Source: Neelides folsomi
Lineage: Eukaryota; Arthropoda; Collembola; Neelipleona; Neelidae
Direction of reading: 5' to 3'
Length of the DNA: 64,000 nt
NCBI GenBank assembly: GCA_034687125.1
Contig: JAQGBZ010000119.1
Span: forward strand, 1-64,000
The notes beneath the pieces were generated by a model. It saw only the letters and a list, made by a program, of their open reading frames with translations. It searched no databases and was not told the origin of the DNA. This document shows, piece after piece, positions 37,417 to 49,481 of the stretch (positions are counted from its first letter, which is position 1; each line of letters begins with the position of its first letter). The position numbers and the translations under genes were made by a program.

Positions 37417-39181
37417 ATGGAAGTTCGACCAACGATGGAACTCCGTTCAAGATTCCCAATGAAGCTTAAATACAATCCTTCCTACGTTGACGTCTACGAC
37501 TGGGAACATTTCGACTTCCCCAATTCTCAACGTCTCATGGAGGAAAATTGGATGGTTGGCGTTTACCTGGGACTTATTTATTTAATCCTCATTTACCTTG
37601 GGAGGTTTTGGATGGATTCACGACCGCCATTCAAACTCGCTCGTCCACTTCTATTCTGGAATATTGCGCTGGCTGGATTTTCAATTGTCGGCTTTTTGAG
37701 AACTTTCCCAGAATTTTGGCATATTGTTTCTGGTCAAAATGGCCTACATAGGACAATTTGCTCAAGGTTAATACCTAAATAACAATTAATGTAGCCATTA
37801 ATTAACAGTAATTTTGTTTTTAATTTTGGAATTCTAACTCAACTGTGTTTTAATAATTTGTGCAAACATTAAAATAACAATATTTTATTTAATTGATTGG
37901 CTTAATGATTTTGATTTTGATTCTTAGGGATGAGTACAATATCACAACAGTTTTTTGGTCATGGATGATGACATTGTCCAAAGTGGTCGAGCTGGGTGAC
38001 ACAGCTTTCATCGTCCTCAGGAAACAACGTCTTATTTTCTTACATTGGTAAATGCATTTACATTTATTTTAAAGTACTTAAAACAATTATCTACTCTGTC
38101 TCTTTCTTATCTACATAACTTGTAACTTTTACATTGACCACTTTCAGTAAATTTTCAAGTTCAATTTAAATTACTTTTTCTTATCGTTGCGTTTTGCGTT
38201 CGTTCAATTCCTATATTCATTTCAAACCATTATTACAAACCAAAACCACATTCAGATAACTAACTATTTTGTACAATTATAATTTATAATAAAGTAAATG
38301 CCAAATAATTTTTGTGTGTATAAAACTTGAAAATGACAATCAATACATAAATTATACACTTAACTATTAGAAGATCATTAAATTATGATTAAATATTATT
38401 ATTAAAACATTATAAAAAATAGGTATGTATATAAGTAATCTTTAAAAATGTTCGTAAAAGTTAAATGTTCTGTTAAGTAAATTAACTGAAATTAACTCTT
38501 TTCTTTTCTTCCATGCATGTTGGTATTAGGTAAAATTTTATTTTTTTAGGTATCACCATTTGACTGTGATGTTATTTGCTGCTTACACATATGAGTCTTT
38601 CGATAGTTGCAACCGTTGGTTTGTTGTGATGAATTTTGGAGTTCATTCAATCATGTACTCTTACTACGCACTCAAAGTAATCAAAATTACGAAAAGAAAA
38701 AATCTATTGATAATTAATTAAATTAAATTTATTTAATGTATTTTATTATTGTTAAATGACTTTATTCTTTTCAAGGCTTTGGGTGTGAAATTACCTAAAG
38801 GGATCCCTATGATCATCACGAGCCTCCAAGTGCTTCAAATGGTTTTTGGAGTTTGTGTCAATATTTACACATTGAGAGTTAAAGGTGAAAAATTAATAGT
38901 TAAATATTTTTAATAATAATTTAATTTTAATAATTTAATAACAATTTAATTTTAATAATTTAATAATAATTTAATTTTAATAATTTAATAATAATTTAAT
39001 TTTAATAATTTAATAATAATTTAATTTTAATAATTTAATAATTTATTCTTTAGCTGAAGGTGTTGAATGCGGTCGTTTACACCAGAATATTTATTTGAGT
39101 ATGGGGATGTATTTTACATATTTGCTCCTGTTTGTCCATTTCTTCAGGAAATCTTATTTCCAAAAGTCCAAATCTGAATAA
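37417..39181 (+). CDS. Elovl6: very-long-chain fatty acid elongase, ELOVL6 type
   Basis: Five exons by my reading: 37417-37766, 37928-38047, 38550-38676, 38776-38884, 39054-39181 (277 residues; all GT-AG, phases agree). The enzyme condenses malonyl-CoA with a C12-C16 acyl-CoA in the endoplasmic reticulum membrane, the first and rate-setting step of fatty acid elongation. Diagnostic parts in order: several membrane helices ([33 protein letters not shown]), the motif [16 protein letters not shown], the catalytic histidine box HWYHH split by an intron inside the Trp codon, the [17 protein letters not shown] segment, and a lysine-rich tail ([10 protein letters not shown]) of the kind used for ER retention. 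The length matches ELOVL3/6 enzymes. ELOVL6 is favoured over other ELOVLs by the HWYHH box and by [13 protein letters not shown]. Confidence 0.93.
38913..39042. repeat. 25-base minisatellite in the last elongase intron
   Basis: A 25-base unit (AATTTAATTTTAATAATTTA plus ATAAT) repeats about five times nearly perfectly and makes up most of the intron between elongase exons 4 and 5. It ends a few bases before the acceptor site. Confidence 0.85.
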
Positions 39182-39290
39182 TTCATTCACACACGTGCCA
39201 ATTGAATCACACGTATCAAATTATGTTGAAAATGACATTTCAAATTTTCACTTATTCTTAGCCTTTTCTCAGTATTTACTCAGTCTTGTT

Positions 39291-39296
39291 AATAAA
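39291..39296 (+). promoter_or_regulatory. polyadenylation signal of the elongase gene
   Basis: An AATAAA hexamer lies 110 bases after the elongase stop codon. Confidence 0.5.
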
Positions 39297-39299
39297 ACC

Positions 39300-40080
39300 G
39301 GTTTAAAATTAAAATTGTTCACATTTTATTAATTTAGATAAGATAGGAGTATTTATCTTTAAAAAGTAAAGTTATTTTCACAATGCATAATATGGTTTAT
39401 TGTTAATATTCCCAATGTTGAATAGGAATCAATAAATTAATTATTTTGAACTAGTTAGAAATAAACATGGGAAGGGAGGAGATTTTAATTATATCCCACC
39501 AATAATTTATGAAGTTAGTTTTTATACACTGTGAAATTTTTTCCAGTTTGGATATGTTCCATATCAAGTTTTAATTCCAAGTTGATAGATACGTGAATGA
39601 TTTACATTTAATGTTAGTATAAATACAAAAGTCAATTTCATTCTCCTATTAATGCCCATATCATATTATTGACATTCATGTAAATATTATGCCTATTACA
39701 ATCATTAGGTCATCATCTTACATTTACATTTAGTTGAACTCAATCAATCAATTGATTGATCAATATTTTTAATCAAATAGAGTAAATTAACCATGCAAAA
39801 TATTTATTATATCTTAAACCACTGTTGAAAGTTAAAACCTAACTAAACAAAATACAAGATGAATATATGCGTTTTAACAACGTTAATTAAAGTCGCAAAA
39901 TGAAACATCCAAACTATAAATTTTCAATTTCTATTCAATTATGATTTTATTCAAAATATTCAATTAGATTCATCACAATTTCCATCTTTATAATTAATAT
40001 TAATTCATCTAAATGTAAGAAAAATCAAATATAAAATCCATTCAATTTACTTCTTAAATATAATATAATTATTTTAGACA
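39300..40080. other. intergenic spacer with an 18-base palindrome
   Basis: AT-rich sequence without coding signal. A perfect palindrome ATCAATCAATTGATTGAT lies at 39743-39760. Confidence 0.4.
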
Positions 40081-40249
40081 AATATTTTAGAATAACCATA
40101 AGATTGCATTATATCTTAAATATTATTATTCTCTTAAAATAAATGAAGAGACTGCCTTTACGTCTGGATGAATCATCACAAAATTCATATGTACTATTGG
40201 TATTATTTTTTTCAAGTGTGTCTTCTCACATGAGAATCTAGATCCCATT

Positions 40250-40390
40250 TCACTTGGTATGAATATTGACATTTTTATTAGGACTTATACTTTTAAATGG
40301 TTTCTCCCCAATGTGAATTCTTATGTGATTATCTAATTTTGATTTTACCACGGATGAATATTTGCAGAATAAACACCTGAATGATTTTTC
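40250..40390 (-). pseudogene. C2H2 zinc-finger relic, copy 1
   Basis: The minus strand reads EKSFRCLFCKYSSVVKSKLD, then NHIRIH and the classic linker IGEKPFK. That is one complete finger with C-x2-C-x12-H-x3-H spacing. The next finger has lost its first cysteines (KSISPNKN...) and ends at a TGA. In another frame further on, the end of a last finger (LDSHVRRHT then stop) is visible. This is the decayed 3' end of a linker-type zinc-finger gene. The N-terminal parts are not found upstream. Confidence 0.65.
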
Positions 40391-41151
40391 GAATTTAATT
40401 CGATTTAAATATTATAGAATTTTTTATAAATCAACATTAATAATTTGATAATATAAATTGAAGTTCAATTAAGATTTAAAAAGATTACCATATTTAATTT
40501 AGATATTTATAAATATAGAAGATTGAGACCTACTTGTGAAATATCAATTATTTAGGAATATTGTTTTACGCTTTACGCTTCCTTGTTCACTACTCAAAGA
40601 CCAATTATCAAATGACTAAAATATACTTTAAATGGGATTAACATTTTTCACACAAATATATTTAGAACTAATTAACTTAACCTTTTTACGCACAATTTTT
40701 TACATTTACCTTTGTCCCCTGAACGGAAGGATTATCTTATATATAACATAGTTTTACAAGCTTTATCTACAAGCTTTATCTACTCACACACCCTCACATG
40801 GCATATTTTTATAAATATGCTATCTGTACATATTTTCAATCCTCTTGTAACTTATTTTAATTGTGTTCTGTATAAATGATTTGAAATTAAATACATATAC
40901 TGTATTTTTACACCCTTTTCTTTGTTCTATTAGGCTTCTATTAAATAAAATCTAATTCTAGGAATAATTATTTTAGAGATATATTTCAGAATAAACCGTA
41001 AGTTCACATTATCTTAAATAATTATTATTCTCTTAAAATAATTGATGAGACTTGCCTTTACGTCTAGCGTCTGCATGAATATTTCTAAAATTCATATATA
41101 TTTGTATTGTTTTTCAAGTGTGTTTTCTCAAATGAGAATCTAAAGCTCATT

Positions 41152-41300
41152 TCACTGTACATGAATTTCTTTGGCATTAAAAGTTTTCTCCCTAGTGTGA
41201 ATTCTTATGTGGTTATCTAATGTTACTTTATAAATGGATGAATATTTACAGAACAAACAACTGAATGGTTTTTCTCCAACATGTCTTAGGATGCTATTGA
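41152..41300 (-). pseudogene. C2H2 zinc-finger relic, copy 2
   Basis: The minus strand reads RHVGEKPFSCLFCKYSSIYK, then VTLDNHIRIHTREKTF, a complete finger preceded by the end of an earlier one. It stops at a TGA, and beyond it LDSHLRKHT with a stop marks the end of the ancestral gene in another frame. It is paralogous to the relic at 40250-40390 and shares the CLFCKYSS core. Confidence 0.65.
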
Positions 41301-41614
41301 TCGTAAATGACAATAAATAAATAAATATTCACCGTTTTTATTAAAGTAGAATTGAATTTCACAAGAAAAATATTCAATATTAAAATATTCATAATTAAAA
41401 ATATTAAATATTAAATTTAATTTTATAGAAAAGAATAAAATAAAAATGATTAGTTCTTGTTTTTTAATAATTAAAATTTCGGTGAAAGGTTTTCTTACTA
41501 AGAGTAAGATTACGCTTTGGCCTATGTTTAATATCACCTGTGAGGAAGGAAAGAAAGCCAATTAAACAATTCCAATTATAAGAATAAATAAATTAATAAT
41601 AAAAAATAAAATAA

Positions 41615-44600
41615 TTAGAAAAAAGAATCATATTTATGAAGTATGGGAAAGTCACAATTATGCTGAGAAACTGGGGGCTCATTCATCCTTGTTAAATGTG
41701 GCGGAGAGGACTCGTCTTCTGGTTCATTGATATTAGGAACTTCTTCAACAGGTTCTGGAACTTGATTTATTTCTCCATCATCATTTTTTCCTTTATCAAT
41801 TTCTTCAATTTCTTCGGTTTTCTTCACATCGCTTTCTTTTTCAAACAATTGTTCTTTTTCCATTTCTTTCAATTCACATCCTTTTTCCACTAATTCGATT
41901 TCCTCAACTTCGCATTCTTTTTCTAATTCTTTAATTTCCTCAACTTCATTGAGATTTTCAACTTCATTGAGATCTTCAACTTCACTTTCTTCATTCACTT
42001 CCTCTACATCGTGTTTTATTTCTTCTATTTCCATCAGGTTTTCTCCCACCTCTGGTTCTTTAACTTCTTCCCATATATCTTCTATCTTATCTTCCTTAAC
42101 CTTTTCTTCTTTTTTTGCCACTTCTTCTTTTACGTCCTTCATGTCTTCTCTTTTCTTAACTTTAACTTCTTGTTCGTCTAATTCCACTATGTTTGTAAGA
42201 GTTTTATTACCATCGTTGAACACTTTTGGAGATTCTATACCTTTATCCGTTGAAGAATTGAGAGTCTCTTCCTCCGCGTTTTGTTCACTTATACCTTCCT
42301 CAATGGAAGAAGTTGACTCATCGGAAAGTTTTGATTTCTTGGTCACTGGCTCGTTCCGTTCCACACTTTGAGATTTTAATTCCTCTGCGGCTCTCTTATT
42401 TACTTCACTCCTCGGAAGAAATATATGAAATTGATCCGGGGCGAGAATCGGCTCACGGTCAATCTGAGTCAAGTCAATTTTGGCGAAATTCTTTTGGTAA
42501 TCTTTATTACCAAGGGAACTAAATGCGTCTTGGAAGTTTGGGAACTTGTAGAAAAACGAGGTCGAAAATGGCGAGGATTTGTCAACATCCTTAACATTTT
42601 CCTTGTATTTCACATCAACACCTTTCTTGATGGGGACTGGAAGTGGTGGTTTTCGTTTTGGCAATAAATTGAAAAATTTCTCTTCGTCATTTTGGTCCAT
42701 GAGATATTTTTCCGTTTTTAAAATGTCTATTTCCCTCTGGGTGAATACTTTCGTTCCCCGTCCACCTCTCGACTCTTTAATCATCTTGACTTCAAAGTGT
42801 TTATCGTCGTAAACAATGATTTCCTCAGTTCTCAAATTTTTAGAGGATTCGTCGAGCACACCGCCACTTTTCAGTTTTTTGAACGAGTTCCCCCGCCGTT
42901 CCGCATTTCGTTTAATCAGCTTGGCTAATTGGGTCTTTGGAACTCTTTTGCCCGTAGGGACCCTGAATTTAATTCTTTTTTCATTTTTACTCCTCGGACC
43001 ATAGCCAGTTTCAAAGCCGTCGTCTTCAGCGTCGTAACCCAGCGGCATGTGTTCGTACTTTTCAAATTGAAGATCGAGGTATTGGAGGTTTGATACAAAT
43101 TGAGTTCCGCGCTTTTCAAGATGGGCTTCGCACATTTCACGGAACCCCTTTGTGACAATTAATGTTTCCAGTCTTGGCATAACAATGGCCGAAAGTAAGT
43201 CGTTTTTCATCTTATCAGTAAAATCTGTAGCCACAATATCGTTTCTGAAATTTAAAAAAAATTAAGTTTTTTTAATAAAATTTAAGTATAGACTATTTTC
43301 CAACCATTAGTATTGAACCATTACTAGGTAAAATAGTCATTAAAAATGGCTACCCATTTTATAAATGGTTAATGTTTATATGATTATTGAGTAAATTAAC
43401 ATACATGCTGATTGTCGTATTTTCATTTCCTTCAACTCCGAAAATCTTATCTAATAATTCTTTGGTTGGATCGAGGGAAAAGGCCGTAATCCAAAATTCG
43501 CGTCTGAGCCGATCTGTTTCATTGAATGTGTTCGCTAGTTCAATATGTCGTTTGGCCAGATTCGTCGAGAGCTCTTCAATCTCAGCTGCCGTAGAACTCG
43601 ATAAACTGCCGAGCATTTCAAGTTTAATTGCATCAAGAGTTAAAGCTAAAATCTTGAGTTTGTAGAATCTGACACGACGCTGAGCTTCATCCGCAATTGA
43701 ATACTAAAAAAACAGGTTGGATACATTGGATACCTTTTGTAATTAAAATTAATATTTAAAATCGATAATTATTAAAATTAGAAATTAAAATAAGGAATTA
43801 ATAATTAAAATTATTCTAAACATTAATGAGCTGATTTTTAACGATTTATATTTTAATAAGTAATTTACTTTGCTCAAGACATCTTCCACAAGATGAACGT
43901 AATCAGTCGAGTAGGCGGAACAGAGAGATTTATAAATGGAATTGAACACATTTTCCTCCTCATCTTTTCCTTTCTCTTTAATTAAATCAATCCAGAAAAA
44001 CAGGAGTTGACGAAGGACTTCGTTATTTGTCATCACAGACAGAGCTTTGAGCGTTGAATCAGAAGCAAGTTGAAGAGCGGCTGAATTGGAAAGTTCCCAA
44101 CCTTTCCAGCCGCTTGCAAATCTTCTAATTGGTTGAATCGGCGAATCACATATTTTCTCCAACAATTGAGAGATGACGATTGCAGTGTCCCACGAGTTAA
44201 ACAGAATGTCTTCATACTAACCAGAATAAAAATAAATATTAGAATTAGTAAGTTGACAATATTTAGAATTAAATCAATATAATTAATAAACATTGTGTAT
44301 TAATTATATTTATTAATTATATGAATTAAATTATATTTATTAATTTAACATTATTGTTTAAACCTCATCATGTCGTTCTTTATCTCTGAACTTGAAAAGA
44401 AGAATAAAATAAATTGTGCGGAATCTCGTGAATGTTGAATATGAATATGAGCACAAATTACTCAAATCATCATCACCTTCTTCATTTTCGCAGATGATAT
44501 AAGATTGAGGAAAATTTTGGAAGATTTTTGTTCCTTTGAGATAAAAGACTTTAGCAATAAGAACAGCAATTTTATCTGCCTTTCCTTTTCTGCTCAACAA

Positions 44601-45049
44601 ATATTCAAGTCTCGCCTCGAGAAGCAAAGGACCTTCTTCCTCCCATAGATCATTAGCTGTATAAAAAGAGTAGTTTTATATTAAATAAATTGAAATTAAT
44701 AATGAGTTTTGATTGGAATTGGAATTGAAATCGAAATAAGTAAATTGATTATAAAAGGAAAAAAATGTAAACTAATTATTAATAGTAGTTAAAGTTTAAA
44801 TGCCTACCCAATGCCAGAGTTCCATTTTTCGATTGCAACCAATGCTGAAGGTTTGCACTTTTCCAAGGTTCTTGGATAATGTTGTTAATTGAGCAAAGTA
44901 TTTTGTTTAGTGGCGGATACTTGTCCGCTAATGCTCCTTTCACTTCATCGATAATTTTAATAAGTTGTGCTTTATCACCAGTCTTTAACGAGTTCCATTC
45001 ATTTCGAACGACAGAATTTGCAGTGGCTCTAATTACAATTTAAATTTAT

Positions 45050-45080
<31 letters not shown>

Positions 45081-45255
45081 GAGTTTATTATGTAAATAAA
45101 TTAAAATTGGTAGTAGAAGATTAGATATTTAGTAAAAATTACCTGATGATTGGAATGACTTTTTTGATACTTTCGGTCTCCTGTTTGAGAGCCGACAGAA
45201 TAACGACATAGGCATCGATGAGCTCCTGACATTCTGCCGCCGCTTGATCAGCCAT
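41615..45255 (-). CDS. 967-residue protein: helical N-terminal half, acidic C-terminal tail
   Basis: Six exons on the minus strand by my reading: 45255-45143, 45028-44808, 44656-44364, 44216-43869, 43703-43405, 43244-41615 (968 codons with stop, phases consistent). Residues 1-430 are rich in amphipathic helices (MADQAAAECQELIDAYVVIL; LLLEARLEYLLSRKGKADKI; AQRRVRFYKLKILALTLDAI; RREFWITAFSLDP). The order and phrases such as LEARLEYLL..KADKIAVLI and RVRF...EFW recall the N-terminal helical region of ZNF292/RLF-type proteins, but the match is weak and no zinc fingers follow. The middle part is basic (FRVPTGKRVPKTQLAKLIKR), like a nuclear localisation region, and the last 250 residues are a Glu/Lys/Val-rich acidic tail (EEVKEPEVGENLMEIEEI). 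A nuclear protein is likely. I do not assign a function. Confidence 0.75.
45050..45080. repeat. AAT microsatellite in an intron
   Basis: About eight AAT units sit in the first intron of the minus-strand 967-residue gene. Confidence 0.7.
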
Positions 45256-46257
45256 TTATGTATCCTAATAAACACAATTATCAATTATTGACAAGTTATT
45301 AACTGATTAACCACAACTAGTATCTAACCAAAACAATGTTAGAATTTAAAATGAGGACTTGCTGTATTAAGTAATTTAAAGATCTAATTTCCAGACCATT
45401 TGTATTAATATTTTATTGCTTAAAGAAATATTATTATTTACCTTTACTAGGATAAAAAAGATGAAAATTATAAAATTATACTAGCCGATTTCCATTTTAT
45501 TCATCTTTGATGCTCATTTAATTTATTATATTTATAATTCCATATTTATAATAATTATAGTTAAAACGAAAGAACAGGTTAATTTAACGTAAAAATCTTA
45601 TTGATTGAATATTGAACTCGGGCAGCAGTTTTGACTTTCTCACTTTCCGAAATTTCGGCCTGAAACTCCGTGATTTCGGGTTCAGGTTCCGGCTTTCGGG
45701 CTCGGGAAGTCGAGAAGGGGAAGTTAGAAGTTAATGAAGTTAAGTTTGCCAAACTGAACTGGCAGGGAATTGAAAGATGAGAGAAAAGAAAATCATATTA
45801 CCCCAACGCTACTTATATTTAAATACTCTTTATTGTTATATAGCTAATGCATGTTTTGAACAACATTAATGGAAATTTCAACTCAATTATATTTATGTAG
45901 AAGGAATCGATTGTAATTTATATTTTTATAATCGTTGATTGATGACAAGTGTAGTCATGTGCATCCTCGTGTACATGTTAATAATCTTATTTAATTATTA
46001 TTTAAAAATTAAAATCTAATTAATAATCTTTTTTCTTAGCCAACTTTGAAAGTACATTATATGAATATAAAACAAATCATTAATTGATAAAATCTCTATA
46101 ATTGAAAAATGAATAATAAAATGCTTTTTCTAAAATACATGCCAATGAAAATCAATATCAGTTGTAGGAGATTTGATTTTTAACTTGTGTTATTTTAAGT
46201 TAAAAAAATGAGTTGAATTTCAATATTAGAATTTTAATTGAATAAAATCAGTTTAAA
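45256..46257. other. spacer between two divergent genes with a CG-rich patch
   Basis: The 967-residue gene (minus) and the receptor-like gene (plus) diverge from this 1 kb. At about 45620-45720 there is a locally CG-rich patch with repeats of TTTCGGG and GGTTC. It sits about 400 bases upstream of the minus-strand start and could be promoter sequence or a worn piece of a repeat. The rest is AT-rich. Confidence 0.4.
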
Positions 46258-47504
46258 ATGTTTTCAAATAAAATTCTTTATACGTTACATTACTTTTATA
46301 AATATTCAAGTTTTTTGTCCCATACTAGCAAATTGAATGGAAATACCTTCACACTTGGAATACAACATATAAAATATTTGCCATTTTTTAGATTTTATTA
46401 TTCAATTTATTTGTTAATTGTACTTCTTTTCATTTTTCCACAGTATGTACACGATTGGCAAAATCAAAGTATAGGAAAACATGAAGATAATTTAGATTTA
46501 TACTTAAATGGATTTTACATAATGGTGATGTCTTCATGTTCAATTTACTCATTTTTTTATGAATATTACTTTTCCTCTCCGATTGTTCAACTTATAAATG
46601 AAATCCTTCGATTAGATTTAAAATATCAGCGTAAGTGAATTTGTAAATTATTTTTAGCCAAATTTATTAATATTTATTTAAAATAAATAAATTAAATTAT
46701 AAAATAAATTTTTCAGGTTTATATTTATCTCAAAAAGAACAAGATTACATTAATAAAAATGTTTTTCTTAAACATTTTTTAAATTCTATGAAATATTTTT
46801 CTTTTTTGGAATCCTTTCTACTAACAGTTATATCATATTATTTAAGAGAAAAAGATATATACAGATGTTATGTCTCTAAACATTTCAAATTTGAAAGCTT
46901 TTGGGGGGAATTTTTATTTGTTTTTACTTATTATTTTTCAGCACTACTGGCAATTTTTGTGCCATTGTACAATGCTCTTAATGTTTACATAATTTTAAAA
47001 TTTCAAATAAATTGGCTGTCCGAGCTTATCCTTAGACCTTGGCGGTTTAAAAATTCAAATAATATTTTTAAACATTATAAAGAACTGATGATTATTTCAA
47101 AGTTAATGAATTTAGCTTTATACTTTCCAATAATAATCATTATTTTAATTTTCATTTTTGGAGGTGCAACGATTTTGAATATTTGCTTAAGTTATTTTGG
47201 TATTTCTCAATTAAACAAATCAATATTTTTTGGTAAATATTTCCCACTTCTTGTTCTTTTAATTTTCATATTTTTTGGTTTGAATTGTTCATTTTATTTT
47301 CCAAATAAAATAGAATCGACTTCGCGAATTTTTTTAAAGCTTCCGTTTCTCCACAAAAATAAATATGAAAAAAAGACAATGAAATCGTTTCGCCCATTTA
47401 AAATGAAATGCGGTGAACTTTATTTTATTAATAATGATTTTGGTCTTTTTATTAATCCGATTATTATAAATCTTGCAATGACTTGGTTGATCAAAAATAA
47501 TTAA
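46258..47504 (+). CDS. candidate chemosensory receptor (gustatory-receptor-like, multi-pass membrane protein)
   Basis: Two exons: 46258-46630 and 46717-47504, joined by a GT-AG intron in phase 1 (386 residues). The protein has no signal peptide but seven or so hydrophobic segments, for example FYYSIYLLIVLLFIFPQYV, FYIMVMSSCSIYSFFYEYYF, FLFVFTYYFSALLAIFVPLY, LALYFPIIIIILIFIFGGAT, and YFPLLVLLIFIFFGLNCSFY. The length, the low-complexity hydrophobic composition, the long intracellular loop before the last segments and the C-terminal pattern (a conserved-looking FRPFKMKCGELYFINND then a final membrane helix INPIIINLAMTWL) fit arthropod gustatory receptors (7tm_7). These are ligand-gated channels of taste or smell neurons. 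The family is fast-evolving and I cannot confirm it by eye. An alternative is another multi-pass transporter-like protein. Confidence 0.6.
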
Positions 47505-49337
47505 ATACTTATCATTACATATGTAACATTTTGTCTCCTATAGATATGTCACGACAAGAGAATAAATTAATAATAAATACATTTTCATCTTACATCGCAT
47601 CGCATTGCTTACTTTATACTTTCATGGCCTTCCTCTTCCTCCCCCTATTTCGGACATGATAGGACATATCATACAGAATAGGAACAACGGTAGTTTGTGG
47701 CTCTGTAGAAAAAATAATTGCTTAGGATTTGTGTCGAACCAAAAAAATTGATTAAAATTTTAATTCATGCAACTTGATTTACAGCTTGCTTTTAATCGAG
47801 TAATTGATTCAATTCCTTTAATTATAATGATTGGCAATATAGATACCATAGATACCAATTATATAAATACCTATATAGATTGTATACGTAGCCTTCATAA
47901 CTTTTCAAAACAACTCAGTCAGTTAATTACAAAAATAAAGTCATGCTTATACCAGATGCAAAAATGATGTCTGATTTTATAAAATGTGTTATTTAATCAG
48001 GAACATATCGAATTTTTATTAATTCAAAATAATTTATATATTGGCCGAAATTCTTAAAATTGGCTCTCAATAGGTGTATCAGCGTTTGATGTTAATTTAA
48101 AATGTTAAATATGTGAATTGTGTTTGTGTTGTGACTATGGGAAATTTGTATGCGAGCTTTCTTTCTTTGTGAAAAATGGATTTATTGGGATTCTGTATTT
48201 TTTCTTCTGGAGTAAAGACGTGTTTTTTGTCCTCTCCGATTTCCCTCGTTTTCTCATTTTCCTTCATTTTCACCCGAGTTGACCTGACCTCTTTGTTTTC
48301 ACTTTCTTATTTTCACTGGGAATTTAAGTTAGGGAAATCCATTGGGAAATTCATAATTACAATAGGTATTCAATTGGCCCTCAATAAAGAACAAATTACA
48401 TTCATAATTAAAGCTATATACTTAATTGTATCTGGGATTTATTAATGTAAAAGTATTTATTTAATTACATTGCAACAGTAATAATTATTTTAAAAGGATA
48501 TTGAACAATTATTTTTGAGCTTTTTATTTAATTACAAGCGTTTAGAATGATAATATTTGGTTATAAGCCTAACCTATAGCAATGTATACAAGTAAGACAA
48601 AATACATTGGAAATCAGGATAATCAAACTTTATTCGTAGCTATCTTAAAAAGGATATGAGATATCAAAATTGGTTTTTATCTAATTTAGATTTTAAAAAT
48701 ATAATAAAATGGTTAGACTTTATTCCTAAACGTCATCTAAATCCAAATATGATTGTTGGCTGTCTAAGGTATTTAATAAATTCCTATTTACTGACAATGA
48801 ACGATTATACGGTATTCATTATCAATTTTTTGCTAGCGATTCTGTTAATGATTTTAAGGAAGTTGGTTAGATTAGGATTTATTTCAAATTATTTAAATTT
48901 TCAGGATCAACGTTGATAATAAAACATTATTTAGAAAGCTGCATTAAAAAATAAAATGTTTTTATTTCATTAATGTAGGGAATATATTTATTAGAAGATT
49001 AATAAAAATTGTTGAAAACCAAAAATATGATTGTATTTTTGCCTACTCAAGAATTTACCACAATAATGAAAAAGGAACAATTTGACGGCTGAATATAAGA
49101 AATTGTTCAATTTAAAAAGTAAGACTAATAGAAGAGGAGCAACGTTTCGAGTTTATATAGTTTTGGTTTCAGTTGAATAATGCATGTGTAGGAATTGAAA
49201 AATTGAATGAATATGTATATACATAGTTGGAATTAGAGTATAGCATTTATCAGGACGTTTTAGAATAATTCCTTCGCGTAGGAATTATTTCACGTGGCTC
49301 TTTATTTTGATTCAAAAAATCATATTTTTGCGATGTA
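47505..49337. other. 1.8 kb without a supported gene
   Basis: AT-rich. ORFs at 48176-48445 and 48656-48916 encode hydrophobic low-complexity sequence typical of AT-rich intergenic DNA and show no domain. They are left out. If the receptor gene had relatives nearby I would expect a second FRPFK-type end; none is seen. Confidence 0.4.
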
Positions 49338-49481
49338 TTAAAGATTAATGTCAAAAATTCTTTTAAATGAAATGAATTCTTCGAGTTCTTTCTTTAATGT
49401 TGTTTCCCAATCTTCAACCCAAGATGGAAGTTCATTTTGGGATCGATATTCTAAAAATTCTTCCAGTTCTGCAAATTGCAT
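49338..49481 (-). CDS. 47-residue acidic ORF, possible 3' terminal exon
   Basis: The minus strand from ATG 49481 to TAA 49338 reads MQFAELEEFLEYRSQNELPS, then WVEDWETTLKKELEEFISFK and a short end. It is hydrophilic and amphipathic with two tryptophans, unlike the hydrophobic ORFs around it. On the minus strand a pyrimidine-rich run and TTGCAG precede AACTGGAAG, so it may be a last exon that starts at about 49465. No partner exon was found and no family is recognised. This is a low-confidence gene fragment. Confidence 0.3.
   Translation of the reverse strand: MQFAELEEFLEYRSQNELPSWVEDWETTLKKELEEFISFKRIFDINL

Larger units (their letters stand above)
40081..41300. repeat. direct duplication of a zinc-finger 3' region, about 900 bp apart
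   Basis: Two diverged copies of one segment, about 40081-40400 and 40970-41300, run in the same orientation. Each includes an ATTATTATTCTCTTAAAAT stretch, a GAGACT-TGCCTTTACGTCT-like block, the CAAGTGTGT..TTCTCA block and a C2H2 finger on the minus strand. The 570 bases between are AT-rich without a gene. This is an old local tandem duplication. Confidence 0.7.

Noticed and set aside
42313-43158. Several plus-strand and alternate-frame ORFs inside the 967-residue gene
   Set aside because: They are shadows of the long minus-strand exon, rich in Ser/Phe as expected for the reverse complement of Glu/Lys-rich coding sequence.
48176-48916. Two hydrophobic ORFs (89 and 86 residues) after the receptor-like gene
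   Set aside because: They look like membrane segments only because AT-rich codons encode Phe, Ile, Leu. They lack the receptor C-terminal motif and have no splice partners.
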